Notes: generated from the letters alone by a model not told the origin. A stretch of DNA of 56,004 nucleotides from Propionispora hippei DSM 15287 (GCF_900141835.1 NZ_FQZD01000026.1:1-56004); one strand, 5' to 3'; shown: positions 15,865 to 24,830, numbered from the stretch's first letter. Translations and numbers: made by a program.

Positions 15865-16365
15865 TTAGTATATTTCCTGATGATTAAATTCGGCCGACTC
15901 GACCCAATCCTGTACACGGTTTAACATTTCAATGATATTATCCATTAACTCCACATGCTTTTGTTCCTCTTCCCTTAGCTTTTGGCAAAGCGTCTTTTCC
16001 TCCGGATTTGCCGCCTTTTGACCCAGTTCCTGATACAGAGTTACGCTCTCTTTTTCCTTATCCAGCGCCGCCCGGTACAGATCAATAGACTCCGCTTTAA
16101 GCCTTGGGATAGTACACTCCTGATCAACCAGCTCAAACGTTTTGTCAGCAAAGACATTCGGCACGTCAGACAGCGCCGGCTGCTCCGGCACGGTCCCCCA
16201 CTCCCCGCTTTGGGCTGCCTTGATAATATTATAATGGCGCCGTTCTTCCGCCGCCAGCCCCTCCAACACGGCTTTTAAGTCAGGATGTGAAGTCTTGGCG
16301 GCCAGTTCCTTATAATAGGCCTCCCCATCCAGTTCCATGGTCAAGGCAAAATCAAACAGGTTCAT
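15865..16365 (-). CDS. Ferritin-like diiron protein, rubrerythrin type without rubredoxin domain
   Basis: A 166-aa four-helix-bundle protein. Two Glu/His metal-ligand sets are visible: E in MELDGEAYYKEL with AAEERRHY (about 10-45) and DKEKESVTLYQEL with REEEQKHVELM (about 100-140). The family reduces peroxide or handles iron in anaerobes. The C-terminal rubredoxin FeS4 domain of classical rubrerythrin is absent, so an external electron donor would be needed. It is the first gene before dxr on the minus strand; the pairing looks positional and not functional. Confidence 0.82.
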   Translation of the reverse strand: MNLFDFALTMELDGEAYYKELAAKTSHPDLKAVLEGLAAEERRHYNIIKAAQSGEWGTVPEQPALSDVPNVFADKTFELVDQECTIPRLKAESIDLYRAALDKEKESVTLYQELGQKAANPEEKTLCQKLREEEQKHVELMDNIIEMLNRVQDWVESAEFNHQEIY

Positions 16366-16534
16366 CTGTCAAACCTCCCCGCTTTGTTAGCTTCCATATA
16401 TAGAAATATCAGTCACGAAAAGAACCCAGCTATTTTTTCATATATTCTCTACAGACCAAGGAAAATCCTTCCTGGGCCGATGCTGCCTCGCTTCCCGGCA
16501 TTTACTGTAATCCGTGAAAAACCTCCTCCTTACT

Positions 16535-16588
16535 ACACAACATATAGTTTGTCAATATATTGACAAACACAATATATGGTAATATGAT
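16535..16588 (+). promoter_or_regulatory. nrdD promoter with two NrdR boxes and a Rex-like palindrome
   Basis: TTGACA (16560-16565) and TATGAT (16583-16588) are 17 bp apart. Two 16-bp NrdR-type boxes, ACACAACATATAGTTT (16535-16550) and ACACAATATATGGTAA (16567-16582), start 32 bp apart, about three helical turns; the second fills the promoter spacer. Between and overlapping them is a perfect 22-bp palindrome (16547-16568) with core TTGTCAATATATTGACAA, which fits the Rex pattern TTGTnAA-N4-TTnACAA and covers the -35. NrdR control of ribonucleotide reductase genes is well established. Rex control here is inferred. Confidence 0.82.
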
Positions 16589-16607
16589 GTATAAGAGACC
16601 AAATGCA

Positions 16608-16641
16608 GAGGAGGAAGGGCGGGTAGCGGCATACCGCGCCC
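16608..16641 (+). promoter_or_regulatory. Distant Shine-Dalgarno bridged by a hairpin before nrdD
   Basis: A strong GAGGAGG lies about 30 nt upstream of the nrdD start (TTG 16645 or ATG 16651), too far for normal initiation. Between them GGGC (about 16618-16621) pairs with GCCC and GCGG with CCGC around a CATA loop. Folding would bring the ribosome site close to the start codon. An in-frame TAG at 16624-16626 rules out an upstream start. Confidence 0.5.
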
Positions 16642-16644
16642 CGA

Positions 16645-18978
16645 TTGACGATGATTACAACTATAGTAAAACGTGACGGACGGGAAGTTCCCTTCAATCT
16701 GGAAAAAATCAGTACAGCTATTAACAAAGCCCTGCAGGCAGCAGGCAACGGTGACGAAAGACTGGCGATGACCTTAGCTGGGCAAGTTGCCCAGGAGGCA
16801 TCACAGGTTAAAACGAATTCTCCTTCGGTGGAAGAAATTCAGGACATTGTTGAAAAAGTCCTGATCGACGCCGACCTGTCAAAAGCAGCCAAAGCGTATA
16901 TTCTCTACCGGGCGGAACGGACCAGGGCCCGGGAAATGAACACTCGCCTGATGAAAACCTACGAGGAAATCACCCATAGCGATTCCCGGGAAAGCAACCT
17001 AAAACGGGATAATGCCAATATTGACGGCGACACGGCCATGGGTTCCATGCTGAAGTATGGCTCCGAAGGCGCTAAAATCTATAATGAAATGTATATGCTC
17101 AAACCGGAGCATGCCAAGGCTCACCGCGATGGTGATATTCATATTCACGATTTTGAGTTTTATACACTAACCACCACCTGTTGTCAAATTGATATCCAAA
17201 AATTATTTAAAGACGGCTTCTCCACCGGTCACGGCTACCTGCGTGAACCAAACGATATTGCCAGCTATTCGGCACTGGCCTGTATCGCCATCCAGTCCAA
17301 CCAAAACGACCAGCATGGTGGACAAAGCATTCCCAATTTTGACTATGGTCTGTCCGATGGCGTCCGTAAAACCTTTGCCCGGAAATACCTGGATAGTCTA
17401 ATCCAGATTCTTTCCTTCTCTGCCGGGAACAAACAGGAAGTTAAGGACCTGGTGGCCGCGGCCGCCAATGATATTGGCGAACGCCTTCACCTGACACCGG
17501 AAATTTCCAACACCAACGGCTATCTGACGGAAGAAGCGGCGCTCCTTTCCCGTACCATTGATGCCGCTCTGCTGCAAAAGGCCCAGGCCTTTGCTTTTGA
17601 GCAAGCCCTGGCCGAAACCGACCGGGCGACCTATCAAGCGATGGAAGCGCTTATTCACAACTTAAATACCATGCACAGCCGCGCCGGAGCGCAGGTTCCG
17701 TTCAGCTCGATCAATTACGGCACCGATACTTCACCGGAAGGACGGCTGGTCATCAAAAATGTTATGCTGGCGACCGAAGCTGGCCTGGGCTATGGAGAAA
17801 CTCCGATTTTCCCAATCCAAATATTTAAAATCAAAGAGGGCGTTAACTATCACCCCACCGATCCTAACTACGACCTGTTCAAACTGGCCTGCCGGGTCAG
17901 CGCCAAACGGCTCTTCCCCAACTTCTCGTTTATTGATGCTCCGTTTAATTTCCAATATTACAAAGAAGGACAACCTGAAACCGAAATCGCCTATATGGGC
18001 TGCCGAACCCGCGTCATCGGCAATGTGAACGATCCCACCCGCGAGATCGTCTACAGCCGGGGCAACCTTAGCTTTACTTCCATCAATTTGCCGCGCCTTG
18101 GTATTGAAAGCAACACCATACCGGAATTTTATACCCGTCTGGATCATTTGATTGATTTATGCATTGATCAACTATTGGACCGGTTTGAAATACAGTGCCG
18201 CAAAAAAGTCCGTAATTTCCCCTTCCTGATGGGGGATGGCGTTTGGCTTGATTCGGAAAAGCTGGGTCCCGATGACGAAATACGGGAAGTGCTAAAGCAT
18301 GGTACCTTGACGGTTGGTTTTATCGGATTGGCCGAATGCCTTAAAGCCCTAACGGGAAAACATCATGGCGAATCGGAAGAAATGCAACGGCTCGGCCTGG
18401 AAATCATCGCTCATATGCGCCGCCGCATGGACGATGCAGCGGCCAAATACCGGTTGAACTTCTCCTTAATCGCCACACCGGCGGAAGGTCTGTCAGGAAG
18501 ATTTATTGAAATCGACCGTAAACGTTTCGGCAGCCTGCCAGGCATCACCGAGCGCGAATATTACACCAACTCCTTCCATATTCCCGTGTACTATCCGCTC
18601 AGCGCCTTTGAAAAAATCGGTCTGGAAGCCCCCTATCACAAGCTTACCAACGGCGGCCACATTACCTACATCGAGCTGGATGGCGACCCTTCCGATAACC
18701 TTGACGCCTTTGAATCGGTTATCCGCTGCATGAAGGAACAAGGTGTAGGCTACGGTTCGATCAACCATCCGGTCGATCGTGACCCCGTATGCGGCTATAA
18801 AGGAATCATCGGCGAAACCTGCCCCAAATGCGGCCGCAGTGAGACCGGCTCTGTACCGTTTGAACGGATTCGCCGCATCACCGGCTACCTTGTGGGTACG
18901 CTTGACCGGTTCAACAACGCCAAGCGGGCCGAAGTCAGAGATAGATACAAGCACTTTAATGTCAATAAAAATCACTGA
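16645..18978 (+). CDS. nrdD: Anaerobic ribonucleoside-triphosphate reductase, class III
   Basis: A 777-aa glycyl-radical enzyme that makes deoxyribonucleotides without oxygen. An ATP-cone allosteric domain occupies about 5-95 (KRDGREVPFNLEKISTAINKAL). The catalytic barrel follows, and the C terminus carries the zinc-type cysteines (VCGYKG, ETCPKCGR) and the radical-site loop RITGYLVG with the glycine at 747. The length matches the family. The start is either the TTG at 16645 or the ATG at 16651. The activating radical-SAM enzyme NrdG, often next to nrdD, is not in this window; a strong terminator follows directly. The promoter carries NrdR boxes. Confidence 0.96.
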   Translation: MTMITTIVKRDGREVPFNLEKISTAINKALQAAGNGDERLAMTLAGQVAQEASQVKTNSPSVEEIQDIVEKVLIDADLSKAAKAYILYRAERTRAREMNTRLMKTYEEITHSDSRESNLKRDNANIDGDTAMGSMLKYGSEGAKIYNEMYMLKPEHAKAHRDGDIHIHDFEFYTLTTTCCQIDIQKLFKDGFSTGHGYLREPNDIASYSALACIAIQSNQNDQHGGQSIPNFDYGLSDGVRKTFARKYLDSLIQILSFSAGNKQEVKDLVAAAANDIGERLHLTPEISNTNGYLTEEAALLSRTIDAALLQKAQAFAFEQALAETDRATYQAMEALIHNLNTMHSRAGAQVPFSSINYGTDTSPEGRLVIKNVMLATEAGLGYGETPIFPIQIFKIKEGVNYHPTDPNYDLFKLACRVSAKRLFPNFSFIDAPFNFQYYKEGQPETEIAYMGCRTRVIGNVNDPTREIVYSRGNLSFTSINLPRLGIESNTIPEFYTRLDHLIDLCIDQLLDRFEIQCRKKVRNFPFLMGDGVWLDSEKLGPDDEIREVLKHGTLTVGFIGLAECLKALTGKHHGESEEMQRLGLEIIAHMRRRMDDAAAKYRLNFSLIATPAEGLSGRFIEIDRKRFGSLPGITEREYYTNSFHIPVYYPLSAFEKIGLEAPYHKLTNGGHITYIELDGDPSDNLDAFESVIRCMKEQGVGYGSINHPVDRDPVCGYKGIIGETCPKCGRSETGSVPFERIRRITGYLVGTLDRFNNAKRAEVRDRYKHFNVNKNH

Positions 18979-18985
18979 TTGAAAG

Positions 18986-19030
18986 ACTCCAGCCCAATCC
19001 CTCCGGGGATTGGGCTGGAGTTTGCTTTTT
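18986..19030 (+). terminator. Terminator of nrdD
   Basis: A 15-bp perfect stem (18987-19001 with 19006-19020) with a 4-nt loop is followed by TTTGCTTTTT. Confidence 0.92.
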
Positions 19031-19037
19031 CTCAACG

Positions 19038-19262
19038 CAGGGACGGTTCTTCCGATTTGAAAATTCATTGTGATTGCACAAATTAATTAGTGTGTGCAAT
19101 TATACTATCATAGTGTGTAATCTCTCCTACTGCAGTTTACTGCCATCCGGGCGGTTTAGCTATGGTCTCTTTAGTTCTTAGTAAGAACATCTTAGGACTC
19201 TACTTTGCAGCCTCGCGGGCAAATAATTAATACTTCCCACAAGCCATGTTCTGGCATGAATT
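19038..19262. other. Structured intergenic region upstream of the chitinase gene
   Basis: No gene is seen. It begins with CAGGGACGGTTCTT, a motif that often occurs in dispersed Firmicute repeats. ATTGCACA (19073-19080) and TGTGCAAT (19093-19100) form an inverted repeat next to TATACT, a possible operator or second promoter. Several hairpins follow, among them GCAG/CTGC, CCAT/ATGG and GTTCTT-AGT-AAGAAC (about 19176-19190). I could not match the whole to a riboswitch class on either strand. Confidence 0.4.
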
Positions 19263-19290
19263 TTGCTTAAATTTATTATTGCCATATAAG
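19263..19290 (+). promoter_or_regulatory. Probable promoter of the chitinase gene
   Basis: TTGCTT (19263-19268) and TATAAG (19285-19290) are 16 bp apart, leaving a leader of about 77 nt before the GTG start. Confidence 0.45.
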
Positions 19291-19373
19291 TGTGATATTT
19301 TTAATAGAAAGGGATGGTTGCTAACACCGTGGTATACCTGTAAGCCAAGATTATATTCGAGGGAGGATTTGTC

Positions 19374-20513
19374 GTGAGAAAGTGGACAATTTTACTGTTA
19401 ACTTTCGTAGTTTCCGTCTTTATTGCATTTCCGGTGGCTGCTCAAAATAGCAGCACCTCGCCGAGGGTGATCGCCTATCTGGCAGCCTGGACAAACTGGT
19501 CGGCCCAAAGTTTTGACGCTAACAAGCTGACCCATATTAATCTGTCCTTTGCCAGAATCGAAAATGGAAAAATCGCCAACACAGTCATTGACGGCAAGGC
19601 TGTGGGAGATGCTCACTATGCTGAACTACATAAAATGAAAGAAAAAAATCCCAATCTTAAAGTACTGATTGCCGTTGGCGGCTGGGGCGGCGATGGCTTC
19701 TCCGATGCGGCGGCGACACCGGAGGCCCGGGAAATCTTTGCCCAAAGTGCGGCAGATTATATCCAGCAGTATAACATCGACGGTATTGATATGGACTGGG
19801 AATATCCTGTTAACGGCGCCTGGGGAACTATTAAAAGCAGGCCGGAAGATAAACAAAACTTCACTTTGTTAATGCAGGCTCTTCGTGATAAACTGGACCT
19901 GCTGGGAACCAAAACCGGCAAACATTATCTTTTATCCTACGCCGCTAACATCAGCCCCTGGTATCTTGATAATACCGAACCGGCTAAGCTGGCAAGCATC
20001 GTAGATTATGTGAATCTGATGACCTATGATCTCCATGGCGGCTGGGAGGCACAAACAGGGCATCATACACCTCTGCTCAACAGCATTTATGATAAAAGCG
20101 GTATTGGCGGAAGTATGGACGGCGTACTGCGGTACTTACACAGCGGCTTTACTTCGGATAAGATCAATCTGGGAGTGGCCTTCTATGGACGTTTCTGGCC
20201 AGGCGTTGACAACAAGAATCATGGCCTATATCAAAAAGCCTCTCAACAAGGAGCCGGCGATATAAAATACTGTGACTTAGTAGAAAAATACAATGCCGCC
20301 AATGGTTTTATCCGTTATTGGGACGCCAGCGCGCAGGCACCTTATCTGTTTAACGCCAATAAAGGAATCTTTGTAACCTACGATGATCCCCAATCAATTA
20401 AAGCCAAGGCTGACTTCGTCAAAAAATATGAACTCGGCGGCATCTTTACCTGGGAACTCAGCAGTGATAAAGACGGCGTCCTTTTAACAAGCATGTATAG
20501 CGTCACAAAATAA
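19374..20513 (+). CDS. Secreted glycoside hydrolase family 18 protein (chitinase-like)
   Basis: A 379-aa protein with a signal peptide (about 1-23, cleavage after PVAA) and a single GH18 barrel. The catalytic signature DGIDMDWEYP is at 136-145 with the general acid E143; the upstream strand motif AVGGWGG is also present, as are MTYDLHGGWE and the late WELSSDKDG. No chitin-binding, SLH or LysM module is present. GH18 enzymes cleave chitin or peptidoglycan-type glycans. In a spore former a cell-wall or spore-cortex role (as for YaaH-like GH18) is also possible, though there are no LysM repeats here. The start is GTG with GGGAGG upstream. It is monocistronic. Confidence 0.9.
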   Translation: MRKWTILLLTFVVSVFIAFPVAAQNSSTSPRVIAYLAAWTNWSAQSFDANKLTHINLSFARIENGKIANTVIDGKAVGDAHYAELHKMKEKNPNLKVLIAVGGWGGDGFSDAAATPEAREIFAQSAADYIQQYNIDGIDMDWEYPVNGAWGTIKSRPEDKQNFTLLMQALRDKLDLLGTKTGKHYLLSYAANISPWYLDNTEPAKLASIVDYVNLMTYDLHGGWEAQTGHHTPLLNSIYDKSGIGGSMDGVLRYLHSGFTSDKINLGVAFYGRFWPGVDNKNHGLYQKASQQGAGDIKYCDLVEKYNAANGFIRYWDASAQAPYLFNANKGIFVTYDDPQSIKAKADFVKKYELGGIFTWELSSDKDGVLLTSMYSVTK

Positions 20514-20522
20514 TAACGTGGA

Positions 20523-20562
20523 AAACTCCTGCCCATTCCTCGGGAATGGGCAGGAGTTTCTT
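20523..20562. terminator. Bidirectional terminator between the chitinase gene and treR
   Basis: AAACTCCTGCCCATTCC pairs with GGAATGGGCAGGAGTTT around a minimal loop, with T-rich ends on both strands. It ends the plus-strand chitinase transcript and the minus-strand trehalose operon. Confidence 0.88.
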
Positions 20563-20601
20563 TTAATCATTGTCGGATTTTCCAGCAGTCCGCAGCGCGC
20601 C

Positions 20602-21312
20602 TTAGCTTCGCCGGGCGAAACCGACAAATTTGAATTTATCCGGCCGGTGCCTTGATTCGGTGTACTGAAACAAAGTCATATCTTCCAAATAGGTATAGTT
20701 TTTCACTACCACGACCATGTTATAGTTTTCAAAATCCAGATATTTTTTATCCTCTTGCGTAGCTTGCTGCACAGTGACTTCTTTCTGGGCAAAGCCGATT
20801 TTGAGGCCCAACTTGGTTTCCAGATGCTCATAAATGGAATCCTCACAAATGGCCTGCGTCAGTTCAGGCACATAGCGGGCATCAAGAAAATCCTTATCCA
20901 GAATAATCTTTTTCCCGCCGATCTGCCGGACCCGGACCGTCTTCCAGACTTCAGCCTGCTCCGGCAATTTCAGTTGTTCCCTGGTAAACTCATCAGCCGG
21001 GATTTTTTCCAGTTCTTTTACCAGCGTGAGACATGGTTCCGTCATTTTTTGCGCCAGCTCTTTAAAACTGGTCAGACCCGATACGGGGAAACTGAGTTTA
21101 TTGATGTCCAGGACAAAAGAACCCTTCCCCTGGATTCTTTGTATATACCCGTTCTGCTCCAGCAAATGAAGCGCTTTGCGGATAGTGTCCCGCGAAACGC
21201 CATATTCGCTAATCATTTCGGTTTCCGATGGCAGCTTGCTGCCGGCAGCCATTTCGCCATCTTCGATTTTTGCCAGTATTTCATGATAAATACTGATATA
21301 TTTACTATCCAT
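20602..21312 (-). CDS. treR: Trehalose operon repressor, GntR/HutC family
   Basis: A 236-aa regulator. The N-terminal winged helix (about 1-68) has GSKLPSETEMISEYGVSRDTIRKALHLLEQNGYIQRIQGKGSFV. The C-terminal UTRA ligand domain (about 90-234) would bind trehalose-6-phosphate. It is the last gene of treP-treC-treR, so it is co-transcribed with the genes it represses and is likely autoregulated through the operators at 24635-24683. Confidence 0.93.
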   Translation of the reverse strand: MDSKYISIYHEILAKIEDGEMAAGSKLPSETEMISEYGVSRDTIRKALHLLEQNGYIQRIQGKGSFVLDINKLSFPVSGLTSFKELAQKMTEPCLTLVKELEKIPADEFTREQLKLPEQAEVWKTVRVRQIGGKKIILDKDFLDARYVPELTQAICEDSIYEHLETKLGLKIGFAQKEVTVQQATQEDKKYLDFENYNMVVVVKNYTYLEDMTLFQYTESRHRPDKFKFVGFARRS

Positions 21313-21348
21313 ACATTAATCACCACGAATATTGTAACATCGTGCCAA

Positions 21349-23013
21349 TTATTTCACAAGATGATAGACTATGGACTCGTAGGGCCGCAAAACTACACTT
21401 TTACAATCCCTGGCGGCATCGCCGTAATTGGCTATCAATATGTTGCTCTTGTACTGACTGATCTTTATATCCTCAGGCAAAGTGAACACCGTTTCCCGGC
21501 CATAGAAATTATTGATAACCAGCAGTTTTTCATTCTTATATTCCCGCAGATAAGCAAATATCTGATCATGCTCTGCGAGGATAGGCTTATATTCCCCATA
21601 GGCAATAATATCGTATTCTTTTCTTAATTTGATCAACTGCCGGTAGTAGTGAAAGACCGATCCCTTTGCCTGTAAATCATTTTTCACATTGATTTCGGTA
21701 TAGTTTTGATTGACATTAATCCACGGTGTGTTGCTGGTAAAGCCGGCCTGGGCGCTATCATCCCATTGCATGGGCGTGCGCGAATTATCCCTTGATTTTG
21801 CCTGCAGCACGCGGAGGATATCCTGCTCCTGCCAGCCCTCTTGCTTAAGCAGGGCATAGCGGTTGACGGACTCCACATCCCGGTACATTTCAATAGCGTC
21901 AAAATAAGGATTGGTCATGCCAATTTCCTCGCCCTGAAAAATATACGGCGTACCCCGCATGAAATGAATAGTGGTAGCCAGCATCTTGGCCGACTCTTTG
22001 CGATACAGCCGGTCATCGCCAAACCGGGATACGATACGGGGCTGATCATGATTGCACCAGAACAGGGCATTCCAGCCGTTTTCCTCCTGCATGGTAACCT
22101 GCCACAGATTTAGGATTTGTTTTAATTGCTTAAAATCAAAATCCATGAGCGCCCACTTTTCCCCGTCTTTGTAATCAACCTTCAGATGGTGGAAACTAAA
22201 AACCATGGATAGCTCTTTTTCTTCGGGATTGGAGTAGCGGATACAATTATCCAGTGAGGTGGAGGACATTTCTCCCACCGTTATGACATCTTCATACCGG
22301 CCAAAGGTCTCCCGGTTTAACTCCTTCAAATATTCATGTATCTGCTGTCCGTCGGCATAAAAACGTCTGCCGTCACCCTCGTTGTCATCCTGGTACACAT
22401 CGGGTTTGGAAATCAAATTAATCACATCGAGCCGGAAGCCTTTGACGCCCTTTGCCAGCCAAAAACGAACAATTTCATAAATTTCTTGTCTGACCGCTTC
22501 ATTCTTCCAGTTCAAATCGGCCTGGGTTATGTCAAACAGATGGAGATAATAGGCATTGTGCTCTTTTACATATTGCCAGGCTGAACCGCCAAATTTAGAT
22601 TGCCAGTTCGTCGGCTCGTTTCCCTCCTTCGGCTCCAGGAAGATATAGTAATTCTTATAACGTTCATCTCCGGCCAGGGCCTGTTTAAACCAGCAGTGTT
22701 CGGTAGAAGTGTGGTTAAACACCATATCCAGCATAATTTCAATATCCAGCTTCTTCGCCGTGCGGACCAATTCTTCAAAGTCAGCCATGGTGCCAAAGGT
22801 CTTATCAATAGCGCAGTAATCGGCCACATCATAGCCGTTGTCTTTTTGCGGCGATACATAAAAGGGATTTAGCCAGATATAGTCCACGCCTAATTGCTTC
22901 AGATAATCCAGTTTCGCCGTTACGCCCGGCAAATCACCGATACCGTCGCCGTTCGAATCCTTGAAGGATTTGGGATAAATTTGGTACACAATACTTTTTT
23001 TAAAATCTTTCAT
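21349..23013 (-). CDS. treC: Trehalose-6-phosphate hydrolase (alpha,alpha-phosphotrehalase)
   Basis: A 554-aa GH13 enzyme that splits trehalose-6-phosphate to glucose and glucose-6-phosphate in the cytoplasm. GH13 conserved regions are seen in order: DYIWLNPFYVSPQKDNGYDV, DMVFNHTSTEHCWF, GFRLDVINLI (nucleophile Asp), TVGEMSS (acid Glu) and WCNHDQPR. Length and gene order (after the trehalose EIIBC and before TreR) match the Bacillus tre operon, where the gene is called treA. No signal peptide, as expected. Confidence 0.95.
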   Translation of the reverse strand: MKDFKKSIVYQIYPKSFKDSNGDGIGDLPGVTAKLDYLKQLGVDYIWLNPFYVSPQKDNGYDVADYCAIDKTFGTMADFEELVRTAKKLDIEIMLDMVFNHTSTEHCWFKQALAGDERYKNYYIFLEPKEGNEPTNWQSKFGGSAWQYVKEHNAYYLHLFDITQADLNWKNEAVRQEIYEIVRFWLAKGVKGFRLDVINLISKPDVYQDDNEGDGRRFYADGQQIHEYLKELNRETFGRYEDVITVGEMSSTSLDNCIRYSNPEEKELSMVFSFHHLKVDYKDGEKWALMDFDFKQLKQILNLWQVTMQEENGWNALFWCNHDQPRIVSRFGDDRLYRKESAKMLATTIHFMRGTPYIFQGEEIGMTNPYFDAIEMYRDVESVNRYALLKQEGWQEQDILRVLQAKSRDNSRTPMQWDDSAQAGFTSNTPWINVNQNYTEINVKNDLQAKGSVFHYYRQLIKLRKEYDIIAYGEYKPILAEHDQIFAYLREYKNEKLLVINNFYGRETVFTLPEDIKISQYKSNILIANYGDAARDCKSVVLRPYESIVYHLVK

Positions 23014-23111
23014 ATTGCCATAACTCCTCTCACCTCAGCAAGTGTTACAACAGGAGGGTTATTAAGAACCCTCCCGTGTTAGCTAACTGATAAGCCGCCT
23101 CTTAATTCCGG

Positions 23112-24557
23112 CTACTTTACCGCTATTCCATCAGTATTCTGCAGTTTTGCCGAATACCGGGTTTTTCCCAGGGCAACTGTCAAAAGGAACGGTACAACCA
23201 CTGCGACTACCATGGCCAGAGAAAAAATGAACATAAACTGGGGTTTGATTGATAGTATGCCTGGCAAGCCGCCAACCCCGATGGAATTGGCCATAACACC
23301 GGAGCCCACGGAAATCACGGCGGCAAAAGCCGAACCGGTCATGGCGCAGAGGAACGGAAAGATATATTTTAAATTGATACCGAACATGGCTGGCTCGGTT
23401 ACGCCCAGATAGCACGACACGGCCGCCGGAATAGATACCTGCTTTTCCTCTTCATTATGTCTGTTCAAATAGATCATTCCCACAACAGCCGAACCTTGAG
23501 CAATATTGGACAGGGCGATCATGGGCCATAAATTGGTTCCGCCAAACTGGGCCATGAGTTGCAAGTCAATGGCGTTGGTCATATGATGCAGTCCGGTAAT
23601 GACCAGCGGCGCATAGGTAAAACCAAAAATCGCGGCAAACAGCCAGCCAAAGGAAGACGTGAGTCCGGCGTATACTACGCTGGAGATGGCTTTGCCAATG
23701 GCCCAGCCAATCGGTCCTAACACGGTATGAGCCACCAGAACGGTAGGTACGAGTGCCAGAAAGGGAACCACGATCATCGATACATATTCGGGCACTACCC
23801 GCCGGACATTCTTTTCCAGTATGGCTAATAAAAAGCCTGCTAAAATAGCCGGGATGACCTGGGCCTGATAACCGATCATTTGTACCTTGGCAAAACCAAA
23901 ATTCCAAAAGGGAATTTTATCAGCCGGAGTACCGACGACGGCATAGGCATTCAATAGCTGGGGAGATACCAAAGTAAGACCTAAGATAATGCCAAGTATT
24001 TGTGTTGTCCCCATCTTTTTCGAAATAGACCAGGTAATACCGACAGGCAAAAACATAAAAATAGCTTCCCCGATCAGCCATAAGAAGGAATGAACACCCG
24101 CCCAAAACTGGGATTGCTCCACAATGGTTTTGGTTCCGTCCTCCAGCAGCTTTATATCGCCAATGACATTGCGAAAGCCCAGGATCAAACCGCCTACTAC
24201 CAGGGCCGGGATAAGCGGCGAAAAAATCTCCGCCAAATTGGCCAGCAGACGCTGCATCACATTCATATTATGTTTGGCTGCACTTTTTGCCGCTTCTTTG
24301 CTAACACCATCGACACCGGCAACTTTTACAAATTCATTATAAAAAGACAAGACATCATTTCCTATAATTACTTGAAACTGTCCGGCCTGAGTAAAGGTTC
24401 CCTTTACGGAGGCCAGTTTGCCAATCTTATCTACGTCCGCCTGCTGCGGATCTTGCAGGACAAATCGCAGCCGTGTCGCACAATGAGTCACTGCCGCGAT
24501 ATTTTCTTTCCCGCCGATTAGTTCCAGCAATTGTTTTGCGTCGGAATTTTTACTCAC
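23112..24557 (-). CDS. treP: PTS trehalose-specific EIIBC transporter
   Basis: A 481-aa permease. The N-terminal EIIB domain (about 5-85) has VTHCATRLRFVL with the phosphorylated C26. The EIIC domain (about 105-470) has multiple helices with GLHHMTNAID and YLGVTEPAMFGINLK, typical of the glucose/sucrose/trehalose superfamily. There is no attached or adjacent EIIA, so it must use an EIIA-Glc type protein encoded elsewhere. It is first in the operon, behind the operator-loaded promoter. Confidence 0.94.
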   Translation of the reverse strand: MSKNSDAKQLLELIGGKENIAAVTHCATRLRFVLQDPQQADVDKIGKLASVKGTFTQAGQFQVIIGNDVLSFYNEFVKVAGVDGVSKEAAKSAAKHNMNVMQRLLANLAEIFSPLIPALVVGGLILGFRNVIGDIKLLEDGTKTIVEQSQFWAGVHSFLWLIGEAIFMFLPVGITWSISKKMGTTQILGIILGLTLVSPQLLNAYAVVGTPADKIPFWNFGFAKVQMIGYQAQVIPAILAGFLLAILEKNVRRVVPEYVSMIVVPFLALVPTVLVAHTVLGPIGWAIGKAISSVVYAGLTSSFGWLFAAIFGFTYAPLVITGLHHMTNAIDLQLMAQFGGTNLWPMIALSNIAQGSAVVGMIYLNRHNEEEKQVSIPAAVSCYLGVTEPAMFGINLKYIFPFLCAMTGSAFAAVISVGSGVMANSIGVGGLPGILSIKPQFMFIFSLAMVVAVVVPFLLTVALGKTRYSAKLQNTDGIAVK

Positions 24558-24634
24558 TCCAATTCCCCCTATGTAGTTTTTTCCTAAAGCCTACTCTACC
24601 CACCCTGTTCAGCCTGCAAGCTTTGCTGATTAAA

Positions 24635-24690
24635 ACTTGTACGTATAAGTTTCTTGTTTTTATTGTAACTTGTACGTATAAGTAAGTCAA
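24635..24690 (-). promoter_or_regulatory. Trehalose operon promoter with two TreR operators
   Basis: On the minus strand TTGACT (24685-24690) and TACAAT (24662-24667) are 17 bp apart. An operator, ACTTGTACGTATAAGT on plus (24668-24683), fills the spacer, and an identical copy (24635-24650) lies just past the expected start site (about 24655). The two copies are 33 bp apart, about three helical turns, so one repressor can block the polymerase at two points. Binding by TreR is inferred from the local regulator and the dyad shape. Confidence 0.88.
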
Positions 24691-24830
24691 CGCTTTTTAT
24701 TAAGAATTTAGCCACTAGTCAGAAAATTTTTCTTATCTCTGCTACATAGATGTTCTGAACCGGAAATATTCTGCTATTCCTTTTAAAACAAGCCCGTTTT
24801 TTGCACTTCGCGCAAAACTGCATAGATACA

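Noticed and set aside
19130-19235. Weak resemblance of the minus strand to a cyclic-di-GMP-I riboswitch (GCTGCAAAG, CCTAAG, ATAGC blocks)
   Set aside because: The essential GGCAAA and GACGCAAAG blocks are missing and the strand leads into the convergent nrdD end, not into a gene.
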